Shown one piece after another: positions 1 to 6,800 of a DNA stretch of 10,063 nt. The stretch lies in assembly GCA_020431135.1 (NCBI GenBank), contig JAGQIT010000130.1, positions 1 to 10,063 of the forward strand. Direction: 5' to 3'. Position 1 is the stretch's first letter, and every line of letters starts with the position of its first letter. The notes under the pieces were generated by a model. The model ran no database searches and was not told the DNA's origin. It was given only the letters and a program-made list of their open reading frames with translations. Source of the stretch: Myxococcales bacterium (lineage in GTDB: Bacteria; Myxococcota_A; Polyangia; Nannocystales; Nannocystaceae). The position numbers were made by a program, and so were the translations under genes.

Positions 1-1
1 C

Positions 2-445
2 TGGCACCAGGCCGAGAGCTACTGCCGCGCCCAGGGCGGGCGCCTGCCGAGCGAGGCGGAGTGGGAGTGGGCGGCCCGCGGCGGCGACCAGCACCGCAGC
101 TACGCCTGGGGCGAGGACGACCCCGACCCGACCCTCGTCAACGCCTGCGGCCGCGAGTGCTCGACCCCCGAGAACCTCTTCGATCGCCGCGACGGCCACC
201 GCGGCACCGCGCCCGCCGGCACCTACCGCCGCGGCCGCGGCCGCTGGTACCTCGAGGACCTCGCCGGCAACGTCTGGGAGTGGACGCAGAGCGGCGACGC
301 CGACGATCGGGTCGTCCGCGGCGGCGGCTTCTCGACGGTCGACGACGGCGAGCTCCGCGTCGGCGGCCGCGAGTCGATCGAGCTCCGCGCCCGCCGGGCC
401 GACGTCGGCTTCCGCTGCGTCTGGGACCCCGCCGACGCGCCATAG
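2..445 (+). CDS. FGE/SUMF1-fold protein, C-terminal part (5' end outside window)
   Basis: The last 147 codons of an open frame that enters from the left edge and stops at TAG 443-445. The visible part has the hallmarks of the formylglycine-generating-enzyme (FGE-sulfatase/SUMF1) fold: GGRLPSEAEWEWAARGG (visible residues 12-28), DLAGNVWEWT (86-95), VVRGGGF (104-110) and GFRC (136-139). In true sulfatase-activating FGEs the catalytic copper-binding cysteines lie just after the RGGS-like strand, in an LCHxxYC-type motif. Here that place reads STVDDGELRVGGR (111-123) with no cysteine, so sulfatase activation is unlikely. A CGREC pair (49-53) could form a disulfide or bind metal. Many such FGE-fold proteins in Myxococcota are secreted or fused to kinase domains; the N-terminus that would show this is missing. 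The substrate is unknown. Family assignment is firm, function is not. Confidence 0.
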   Translation, partial: WHQAESYCRAQGGRLPSEAEWEWAARGGDQHRSYAWGEDDPDPTLVNACGRECSTPENLFDRRDGHRGTAPAGTYRRGRGRWYLEDLAGNVWEWTQSGDADDRVVRGGGFSTVDDGELRVGGRESIELRARRADVGFRCVWDPADAP

Positions 446-589
446 AGAGCGATCTCCCAGCCGTCGCCGTCGTACGGCGGGTCGACGACGAGGAGCTCCG
501 CGTCGGCGGCCGGTCGACGTCCGCCGCCCCTGGGCTCCGGCCGACGCGTCGCAAGGAGCAGCCTCCCAGCCGTCGCCGACACGCGGGCG
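338..589 (+). repeat. Decayed direct tandem duplication of the FGE gene tail
   Basis: Unit 1 is 338-480 (last 36 codons including the stop, plus 35 bp downstream). Unit 2 begins immediately at 481 and runs to about 589. 338-370 matches 481-513 at 30 of 33 bases, including a 20-base identical run (350-369 = 493-512). 421-469 matches 530-578 without gaps at 38 of 49, ending in a 16-base identical run (454-469 = 563-578). The offset falls from 143 to 109, so copy 2 has lost about 34 bp in the middle. Copy 2 can still be read as VDDEELRVGGR, then after a frame change as DVRRPWAPADA, against VDDGELRVGGR and DVGFRCVWDPADA in the gene. The stop codon position is changed to CAA. Copy 2 is probably a non-functional relic. 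Confidence 0.
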
Positions 590-927
590 ACGCCTGGCCC
601 GCCGCGCGACCCGAGCCAGCGACGCCCCGTTCTCGCAGGCTCACGACCCTCGGTGTCGCGCTCCCGCGGGGCGATCGGATCGGCGACTCTGCGGAGCTGC
701 CACAGGGCGCCGCGAGACGCGGCGCCGCGAGCTCGCCAGCGCCGACGGTCGGCCTCGCGAGGCGCCCGAGAAGCCCCCAAAGCGCCCCAAACGCCGCTAT
801 TTCGCATGTTCTCGATCGACGACCGCAGGCCCGCCGTCAGGCGCACCTCGCTGGGCCTGGCTCCAGGAGCATCGCCACGCGGCCCAGAGGATTGCGCTCG
901 CGTCGCGGGTGTGTACGCTCCGGGGTG
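446..927. other. Gene-free stretch between FGE-fold gene and DUF1569 gene
   Basis: About 480 bp without a convincing gene. One frame stays open throughout only because of high GC; its translation is Arg/Pro/Ala-rich low complexity with no recognisable fold. The left quarter is the duplicated FGE tail. Further on are a perfect hairpin at 706-726 and a 10-bp palindrome at 727-736. A slightly less GC-rich patch around 770-810 contains two C4-5/A3 runs. No clear promoter for the downstream gene could be identified. Confidence 0.
706..726. repeat. Perfect 9-bp inverted repeat (hairpin)
   Basis: GGCGCCGCG, a 3-base AGA loop, then CGCGGCGCC: a perfect 9-bp G/C-only stem. It is followed directly by the palindrome gcgagctcgc (727-736). 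It lies 260 bp downstream of the FGE-fold gene and 200 bp upstream of the next start. There is no T-run on either side, so it is not a classical intrinsic terminator. It could act as a U-less terminator or an RNA-stabilising stem, or it could be chance in such GC-rich DNA. Confidence 0.
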
Positions 928-1383
928 ATGAGCCAGTCCCCCAGCCAGCACAACGTCGACGAGGCGATCGCCCGCCTGCGTGAGATCGCCGAGGCGCCGG
1001 ACATCCAGACCACGGGAACCTGGTCGCTGCACCAGATCATGGAGCACTGCCGCCAGAGCGTCGAATACTCGCTCGACGGCTTCCCGAAGCTCCGCCCGGC
1101 GCTCCTGCGCAGGACGATCGGCGGCTGGATCGGCCGCCGCTTCCTCCGCCGCGAGCGCCTCGGTCACAAGACCAGCGCGGCGATCCCTGGCGCCCCCGAG
1201 GTCTCCCGCGACGGCGACGGCCGGCGCTCGGTCAGCGGCCTTATCGCCGCCCTCGAGCGCTTCGCCGCCGCCGAGCCGGCCGCGGTCAAACCCCACTTCA
1301 TCTTCGGCGATCTGAGCAAAGACGAGTACGAGCGCCTCCACGTTCTCCACGTCTTCGAGCACCTCACCGAGGTCTGCGCCTGA
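928..1383 (+). CDS. DUF1569 / DinB-like small protein
   Basis: 151 residues, ATG 928 to TGA 1381-1383. A GTG at 925 is directly in front and in frame, so either could be used; only a weak purine patch (cgggg) precedes them. The opening VDEAIARLREIAE, the helix TWSLHQIMEHCRQSVEYSLD, the central HKTSAAIPGAPEV and the C-terminal HVLHVFEHLTEV fit the DUF1569 family, a branch of the DinB/YfiT four-helix-bundle superfamily. Several members of that superfamily bind metal through histidines; the conserved-looking histidines here lie near residues 38, 43 and in the last 15 residues. No signal peptide or membrane segment, so probably cytoplasmic. The function of DUF1569 proteins is unknown. Its stop overlaps the probable start of the Hint protein gene, suggesting co-translation. 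The length is typical for the family. Confidence 0.
   Translation: MSQSPSQHNVDEAIARLREIAEAPDIQTTGTWSLHQIMEHCRQSVEYSLDGFPKLRPALLRRTIGGWIGRRFLRRERLGHKTSAAIPGAPEVSRDGDGRRSVSGLIAALERFAAAEPAAVKPHFIFGDLSKDEYERLHVLHVFEHLTEVCA
1369..1372 (+). promoter_or_regulatory. Candidate ribosome binding site for the CTG start at 1380
   Basis: GAGG, 7 bases ahead of CTG 1380-1382, inside the last codons of the DUF1569 gene. This spacing, together with the CTGA stop/start overlap, is the main argument for choosing CTG as the start of the following gene. A stronger AGGAGGG occurs at 1387-1393, but no ATG, GTG, TTG or CTG follows it at a usable distance. Confidence 0.
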
Positions 1384-3017
1384 CTCAGGAGGGCCGCTCG
1401 CGGCGTAGGAGCGCGCGGGACCGGCACCGCGCGCGCTTCGATGTCGCCCTCGCGCTCGCCTTCGCCGTCGCCTCCGCGACGACGACAGCCGCCTGCTCGC
1501 GCGCCGACAACGACGCGGACCTCGAGCGCGCCGCAGCGAAGGCCGCGCCCGCCCCGACGCCGTCGACGCCCGCCGCCCACGCCGACGCAGCACCATCGTC
1601 CGCCGACGCCGCGAGCTTCCCCGCCCTCGCGCTCCGCTGCGCCGGACCCGAGGGCGTCGAGGACTGCGCGCCCGCGGCCTTCGAGGCGACCTTCGCGGAC
1701 GACCTCCCCTACCTCAACGCCGACCGCGCGGCCCTCGAGGAGCGCTGGCTCGCGGCCCTCGAAGCCGGCGCCCACGAGGCCGCCTACGCCCTCGCCTGGC
1801 TCCGCAGCGCGCGCGCGCTGCCCCTCCTCCGCGCCGGCCTCCTGCGCGACCGCTACTTCTACGGCTGGGAGAGCGACGACGCCGCGCAGCTCGAGGCGCA
1901 GCTCCGCGACGAGCAGTACCCGCACCACCTCGCCTACATCGCGGCGATCGAGGCGATCGACGGCCGCCCGCTCGCCGAGGCGGTCGCCCTCCGCGACGAC
2001 GAGCGCGACCGCCTCGTCGCCGAGCTCCGGAGCGAGTCCGAGGCCAACGCCGGCGCCCCCGCCCGCTGGCTTTTGGGGAAACTCCTGCGCCCGCCCGCGG
2101 CGATCGAGCCCGTCGACGCGAGCACCCCCGACCGCGTCTTCTTCTTCGACGGCTGCTGGGAGGCCCGCGCCCCGACCAAGGCCGCGGCCGCCCGCGCCTG
2201 CGCCGAGGCCCAGCGCGGCGGCGATCGCTGGAGCCGTCGCTGGTGCCGCTGCCGCCCGAGCGACCTCGTCGAGGTCAAGGCCGACGACCCGATCGCCTAC
2301 TACCTCTACGGCTCCTACGGCGAGGAGGACAACCACTGCGGCGGCGCCGGGCCGACGCCGCTGGCGGCCTGGCGCGCCTGTACGATCCGCCAGCTCGAGA
2401 TGCGCGCGCGCTGGCCCGAGAGCGCCTGCGCGTGCCCGACCGGGGGCGACGCCGCCAAGGGCAAGGGCCCGAGCGCCGTCCGCGGGCCCTACACGCGGAC
2501 CCGCGGCGTCGGCGAGTTCGACGACCCCGAGGCCTACGCCTACCTCGACCCGGCGACCGGCGACTGGCTCGATCGCCACGGCGAGGTCCCCTGCTTCGTC
2601 GCCGGCACGCCCGTCGCTACCCCGGACGGGCCGCGCGCGATCGAGGCGCTGCGCCCCGGCGACGCCGTGATCGCCTGGGATCTCGAGGCCGGGGAGGAGG
2701 TCGTCGCCGAGGTCGTCGGTCGCAGGGCCAAGACGTCCGAGGCGCTCCTTCACCTGACCCTTGATTCAGGCGATGTGATCACGACGACCCCCAACCACCC
2801 CTTCTTCGCCGAAGACGCCGACGCCTGGCTCGACGCCGGCGCGCTCCGTCCCGGCGATCGCCTGCGCACGCGGATGGCCGACGGCGGCGCAGCGACCGTC
2901 GCGATCCGGTCGATCGTCGAGGTTGTCGACGCCGACGCGCCAACCGAGGTCCTCTCGATCTCCGTGACGCCGCCGCACACCTACTTCGCCGGCGGCGCGC
3001 TGGTCCACAACTACTGA
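1380..3017 (+). CDS. Predicted lipoprotein with tandem Cys modules and C-terminal Hint (intein-like) domain
   Basis: 545 residues if started at CTG 1380, which overlaps the upstream TGA (CTGA). I find no ATG, GTG or TTG in this frame from the DUF1569 3' end until TTG 2073, well inside obvious coding sequence. Layout: Arg-rich n-region (1-21), hydrophobic stretch (22-33), lipobox-like TAAC with Cys39; Ala/Pro linker (about 40-79); helical region with HEAT-like look (about 97-250); two similar cysteine modules (C259, C274, C289, C291 and C320, C334, C350, C352); short linker; Hint domain 405-545. The Hint domain has its N-terminal Cys405 in PCFVAGTPV, block-B-like TPNHPFF with His473, LRPGD repeats, and C-terminal VHN followed by Tyr and the stop. 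Hint domains self-cleave at the N-terminal Cys. Here no C-extein exists, so cleavage or ligation of the N-terminal part to a nucleophile is more likely than splicing. Role unknown. Domain call strong; lipidation and start tentative. Confidence 0.
   Translation: MTQEGRSRRRSARDRHRARFDVALALAFAVASATTTAACSRADNDADLERAAAKAAPAPTPSTPAAHADAAPSSADAASFPALALRCAGPEGVEDCAPAAFEATFADDLPYLNADRAALEERWLAALEAGAHEAAYALAWLRSARALPLLRAGLLRDRYFYGWESDDAAQLEAQLRDEQYPHHLAYIAAIEAIDGRPLAEAVALRDDERDRLVAELRSESEANAGAPARWLLGKLLRPPAAIEPVDASTPDRVFFFDGCWEARAPTKAAAARACAEAQRGGDRWSRRWCRCRPSDLVEVKADDPIAYYLYGSYGEEDNHCGGAGPTPLAAWRACTIRQLEMRARWPESACACPTGGDAAKGKGPSAVRGPYTRTRGVGEFDDPEAYAYLDPATGDWLDRHGEVPCFVAGTPVATPDGPRAIEALRPGDAVIAWDLEAGEEVVAEVVGRRAKTSEALLHLTLDSGDVITTTPNHPFFAEDADAWLDAGALRPGDRLRTRMADGGAATVAIRSIVEVVDADAPTEVLSISVTPPHTYFAGGALVHNY
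2154..2435 (+). repeat. Two tandem cysteine modules, C-x(13-14)-C-x(14-15)-C-x-C
   Basis: Protein-level internal duplication within the Hint protein. Module 1 has C259, C274, C289, C291; module 2 has C320, C334, C350, C352. The spacings are 14, 14, 1 and 13, 15, 1. Side by side, APTKAAAARAC and GPTPLAAWRAC align before the second Cys, and RRWCRC and ESACAC at the end. Each module could form two disulfides or a metal site; disulfides fit an exported protein. I do not recognise a named domain. Confidence 0.
2592..3014 (+). other. Hint/bacterial-intein-like domain (within the CDS 1380-3017)
   Basis: About 141 codons, a normal size for a Hint or bacterial intein-like domain without endonuclease. 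Key residues present: first residue Cys (codon 2592-2594), TxxH-type motif with His at 2796-2798, terminal His-Asn, and +1 Tyr just before the stop. A non-nucleophilic +1 residue resembles A-type bacterial intein-like domains rather than true inteins, which need Cys, Ser or Thr there. The acyl-shift chemistry at the Cys should be possible. No toxin domain follows, unlike the pretoxin Hint arrangement of polymorphic toxins. Confidence 0.
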
Positions 3018-3781
3018 GTCGTCGACGCCCCCGCGGACTCAGTTCGGCGCATCACGAAGAAGGCGTAGCTGAAGGCGCGCGAGCACGCGCGGAACGTCGC
3101 GATCTCCGTGCGCGCCTCGGCGAGGACGGCCTCGGCCTCGGGGATCCCCGCCCACGCCGGCGCGAGCGCGGCGATCCGCGCCTCCATCGGGTCGTAGTAG
3201 CGGTCGGTCCACGAGGTCGCGGGGAGGACGAAGTGGCCGACCTCCTCGTAGCCGAGGCGATCAATGACCGCGAGCTTGCGCTCGACCGTGTCGATCTCGG
3301 GGTACTCATTCCAGAACTCGCGGGCCGCCGCCGGCGGATCGGGCACGAGCCAGACCGCCTCGGTCACGGCCACGTACCCCCCGGGCTTGACGAGCTCCTG
3401 CGCGCGCGCGAGCCCCCGCTCGAAGCCGAGGAAGTAGATCGCCCCCTCCGACCAGAGGAGGTCAAAGGACTCGGGGGCGAAGGTCATCGCGCTCATGTCC
3501 GCCTGGACCGTCTCGAGGCGGTCCGCGAAGCCCGCGCGCTCGGCCGCCGCGCGCGTCCGGGCGATCATCCGCGGAAAGAGATCCAAGGCGACGACGGTGC
3601 CGCCGGAGAGCCGCAGCAGCTCGACCGTCTGGACCCCCGGGCCGCAGCCGAGGTCGAGGATCCGCGGCGCGGGCGGGAGATGCTCCGCCATGCGAAAGGC
3701 GCGCTCGGTCGACGCGTCGTCGCCCGGACCCGCCCGCGGGAGCTCGCCGTAGAGCTCGAGGAAGTAGTCCATGCGGTCCAT
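3011..3781 (-). CDS. Class I SAM-dependent methyltransferase
   Basis: 256 residues. ATG 3781-3779 is chosen because AGGAG lies 8 bases before it; a second ATG three codons later is possible. Rossmann methyltransferase core: motif I DLGCGPG (43-49), acidic residue closing strand 2 in VVALD (D67), VQAD (92-95), SFDLLWSEGAIYFLGF (105-120), and LVKPGGYVAVTE (130-141) as the post-strand-4 motif. The C-terminal part, from about residue 145, holds Trp/Tyr-rich PATSWTDRYYDP, which probably forms the substrate side. This looks like the UbiE/Methyltransf_11/25 group acting on a small molecule, but the substrate cannot be told from sequence. No signal peptide: cytoplasmic. It lies 99 bp downstream of the RND pump genes on the same strand, so it may be read through from them or from its own weak promoter. 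Its TAG overlaps the convergent Hint gene's end by 7 bp. Confidence 0.
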   Translation of the reverse strand: MDRMDYFLELYGELPRAGPGDDASTERAFRMAEHLPPAPRILDLGCGPGVQTVELLRLSGGTVVALDLFPRMIARTRAAAERAGFADRLETVQADMSAMTFAPESFDLLWSEGAIYFLGFERGLARAQELVKPGGYVAVTEAVWLVPDPPAAAREFWNEYPEIDTVERKLAVIDRLGYEEVGHFVLPATSWTDRYYDPMEARIAALAPAWAGIPEAEAVLAEARTEIATFRACSRAFSYAFFVMRRTESAGASTTQ

Positions 3782-3789
3782 GTGCCTCG

Positions 3790-3794
3790 CTCCT
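3790..3794 (-). promoter_or_regulatory. Ribosome binding site of the methyltransferase gene
   Basis: AGGAG on the minus strand, 8 bases before ATG 3781. A second GAGG lies only 3 bases before it. This supports the first ATG over the one three codons downstream. Confidence 0.
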
Positions 3795-3821
3795 GCGGCG
3801 CGTCACGCCGCCGCGGACACG

Positions 3822-3851
3822 CGCATACCACCGGCGCACAGCCGCAGGCAA
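3822..3851 (-). promoter_or_regulatory. Possible weak sigma-70-type promoter for the methyltransferase gene
   Basis: Minus strand: TTGCCT (3851-3846), 18-base spacer, TATGCG (3827-3822), which would start RNA about 35 bases before the ATG. Four of six and three of six bases match the consensus. In very GC-rich DNA this AT-containing pair stands out, but the match is modest. Confidence 0.
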
Positions 3852-3880
3852 AGGCCTGGCGCTCGGCAGCGGACCGGCGA

Positions 3881-6800
3881 TCAGCGGCCGCCGACCACCC
3901 AGCGCCAGCGCGCGAGGCTCGACTCGGCGATGTCCTCGATCAGGGCGTAGGTCGCCGGCAGGAAGATCAGCGTGATGATCGTGCTCGTCGCCAGGCCGCC
4001 GGCGACGATGATCGCCACCGAGTGGTAGTAGATCCCGGCCAGCGTCGGGTGGTGGAGGATCATCGGCACGACCCCGAGTATCGTCGTCCCCGCGGTCATC
4101 AGGATCGGCCGGATGCGATCCTGCCCGGCCTGCGCGAGCGCCTCGCCGCGCTCCACCCCCTCGGCGCGGAGCTGGAGGGCGCGGTCGATCAGCATGATGC
4201 CGTTGTTGACGACGATGCCGATCAGGATAAAGAGGCCGATCATCGCCGTCGTGTCGACGGTCGTGTCCGACAGCCACATCGCCCACGGCGCGCCGAAGCA
4301 GCCGAGGAGGCAGGTCAGGAGGATCGCGAAGGGCTGGAGGAAGCTCTCGAAGAGCGAGGCCATCACCGCGTAGACGAGGATCAGGCACAGCGCGAGGTTG
4401 ATCAGCATGTCGTCGCGCGACTGCTGGTCGCGCCACCACGGCACCCAGTTGCCGACGCTGTAGCCCGGCGGCAGGGCGAGCCCCTCGAGGGCCTCGTCGA
4501 CGAGCGCGCGGTTGCCCTGCGGGTCGGCGTTGAAGAAGCGGATCTTGATCCGCACCAGGGTCTCGCGGTCGAGGCGCTGGACGAAGTGCGGCGCGCGGGT
4601 GGTCGTGAAGCTGGCGAAGTTCGACAGCGGGACCTCGTCGCCGCTCGGCAGGGTGATCCGGAGGTCGCGGAGCTCGGCGAGGCCGGGGGCGCTGTCCTGC
4701 TCGCGCAGGCTCATGGTGCCGGCGCTCAGGCGGAGCTCGATCTCGCCGTCCTCGCCGCGGACCTGGCCCATGTTCACGCCCTGGAAGGCGGTGGTGATCG
4801 CCTGCGAGATCGCGTCGGAGCGCAGGCCGGCGCGGTGCACCCGCGAGGGGTCGAGCTGGACGTGGACCTCCTGCGAGCCCTCGTCGTAGGGGCCGATGAC
4901 CATGTCGTAGCCGCCGGCCTCCGGGTCCTTGGCGTCGCCCCTCGGGAGCTTGGCGCGCAGGCGCTCGACGACGCGCTCGGAGAGCTCCATCAGGACGCCC
5001 ATGTCCTCGCCGCGGACGGCGATCTCGACCTCGTTGCGGTCGCCGCGGCGGCGGCTCTGCTTGCGGTCCTCGCCGACCATGAAGCGGACGCCGGGGCGCT
5101 CGGGGAGGACCTTGGAGAGCGCCCCCTTGAAGGCCTCGACGTCGGCCTCGCTCTCGGCGCGGGCGCGCGGGTAGGCGTCGCACTGGCCCCACCAGTCGGA
5201 GAACTGACACGAGAGGTGGTCGAGGCCGATCGCGTCCTGCTCGGCGAGGAGCGCGGCCTCGACCGCCTTGACGTGCTCGCCGATCTCCTCGTAGCCGGGG
5301 CTGCCGGAGAGCTGGAGGGTGATCGGCGTCGCGTCGGCCTGGGACTCGATGTCGCCGATCTTGTACTCGAGCTGGGTCGACGGGACGGCGGCGGTCGCCG
5401 CGAGGGCGAGGCCGGCGAGCACCGTCAGCCGCGGCCAACGCAGCGAGCGCTCGATCATCCAGCGGTAGGCGCGGGCGACCGCCTCGAGGAGGCGCAGGCG
5501 CGGCTGCGCCTTGGGCTCGCCGAGCGCCTTCGCCATCATCAGCGGCACCGCCGTCTGCGAGATCACCAGCGAGCACAGGAGGACCGTGGCGAAGGTGATC
5601 CCGAGCGGCCGCAGGTAGGCCGTCATCTTGTCGGCCGGCGGCCCGAAGATCAGCGGCAGGAAGACGATCACCGACGACAGCGTCGAGGCGATCGTCGCCA
5701 GGCCGACCTCGCGGCTGCCGCGGAGGATCGCCCGCCTGTTCTCCTCGCCGCGCGCGAGGTGGTGCTCGATCGCCTCGACGATGACGACGGCGTTGTCGAT
5801 CAGCGCGCCGACCCCGAGGACGAGGCCGAGGAGGACGATGCAGCTCAGCTCCTCGCCGCGCAGGAAGAGGACGCCGGTCGTCGCCAGCAGGGTCAGCGGG
5901 ATGCACAGGGCGGCGATCAGCGTCACCCGCAGCCGGCGCAGGAAGAGGAAGAGGACGCAGACGCCGAAGAGCCCGCCGACGATCCCCGTGGTCCGCAGGT
6001 CGCCGAGGGTGTTCAGGATCTGCTCGCCCTGGTCGGCGAAGATCATGAAGTTGGCGCCGGCGAGGGCGGGCTCGCCGCGCATCTCCTCCATCGCCGCGCG
6101 GACGCGCTCCGAGACGTCCACCGGGCTCGCGCCGGCCTCGGCGTAGATCGCCAGGTTGATCCCGGGGCGGCCGTCAAGGCGGCGGAAGTGGCGCTGCTCC
6201 TTGGGGTGGACCGAGATGTCCGCGACCTCGCCGAGGCGCGCCTGCGGCGGCCCCTGCGAGCCGGTCGCCCCGAGGACGCCGCGCCCGCTCGCCCCCGAGC
6301 CCCCCGCGCCGCTCATCTGCGAGAGCATCGCGCTGGCCAGCGCCTGCGAGGTCCCGAGCTGGCTGGCGAAGGCGGAGGTCGCCGCCGAGCCGATGCCGAA
6401 CTGATTGGTGGTCGTCGCCGCGTCGGGGTCGGCGATCGTCACCCCGCCGCGCCGCAGCGGCAGCGCGGCGTAGGCCTCCGGGTCGGCGTCCATGCCCGGG
6501 GCCCGGACCCCCGGCGTGACCTCGTCCTGATGGATGAGCCCGAGGCTGCGCCCCTGGCGGGCGTCGCGGACCGTGCTCGCTACGGACTGCGCCGCGACGC
6601 CGGTGCGCCGCACGTTCTCGAGATCCAGCGCGATCTCGAGCTCGTCGGCCTCGACGCCCTCGAACTCGATGCGCGAGACCCCGGGGATCCGCTCGATGCG
6701 GCGGACGACGTGGCGCTCGATGGTCTGGTAGCGGAGGTCGCCGTCGCTGCCGAGGCGCAGCGAGAGGATCGGCTGGTCGGCGGAGCTCCACGAGTCGATC

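Noticed and set aside
450..500. Minus-strand reading VVDPPYDGDGWE, resembling the DPPY motif of adenine/RNA methyltransferases
   Set aside because: It is an isolated match that reads on into the antisense of the FGE gene with no surrounding methyltransferase fold. The partial repeat of GDGWE further along is explained by the tandem DNA duplication.
892..919. Possible promoter TTGCGC, 16-base spacer, TACGCT before the DUF1569 gene
   Set aside because: Only three of six bases match in each box, and it would give an almost leaderless transcript; not distinguishable from background.
61..1383. Long + strand open frame running from inside the FGE gene to the DUF1569 stop
   Set aside because: The part before 928 is an Arg/Pro-rich out-of-frame translation of the FGE gene and the intergenic stretch. 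Only 928-1383 has a recognisable family.
1387..1393. AGGAGGG as the ribosome binding site of the Hint protein gene
   Set aside because: No standard start codon follows at a usable distance. Kept only as an alternative if a base at 1398-1400 is wrong or mutated.
1441..2670. ATG-started + strand frame over the Hint protein gene
   Set aside because: Its product is Pro/Arg/Ser low complexity. The neighbouring frame holds the signal peptide, cysteine modules and Hint domain.
1164..2753. 529-codon minus-strand frame opposite the Hint protein gene
   Set aside because: Val/Gly/Ala/Arg-rich shadow without any motif; codon third positions fit the + strand gene.
3845..3858. Small hairpin CAGGC-aaag-GCCTG downstream of the second RND gene
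   Set aside because: Only a 5-bp stem and no T-run on the transcribed side; too weak to call a terminator.
3462..5906. 814-codon minus-strand frame overlapping the second RND gene and the methyltransferase gene
   Set aside because: Arg/Pro/Ala-rich shadow in a different frame of the same strand; the RND and methyltransferase frames carry the known motifs.
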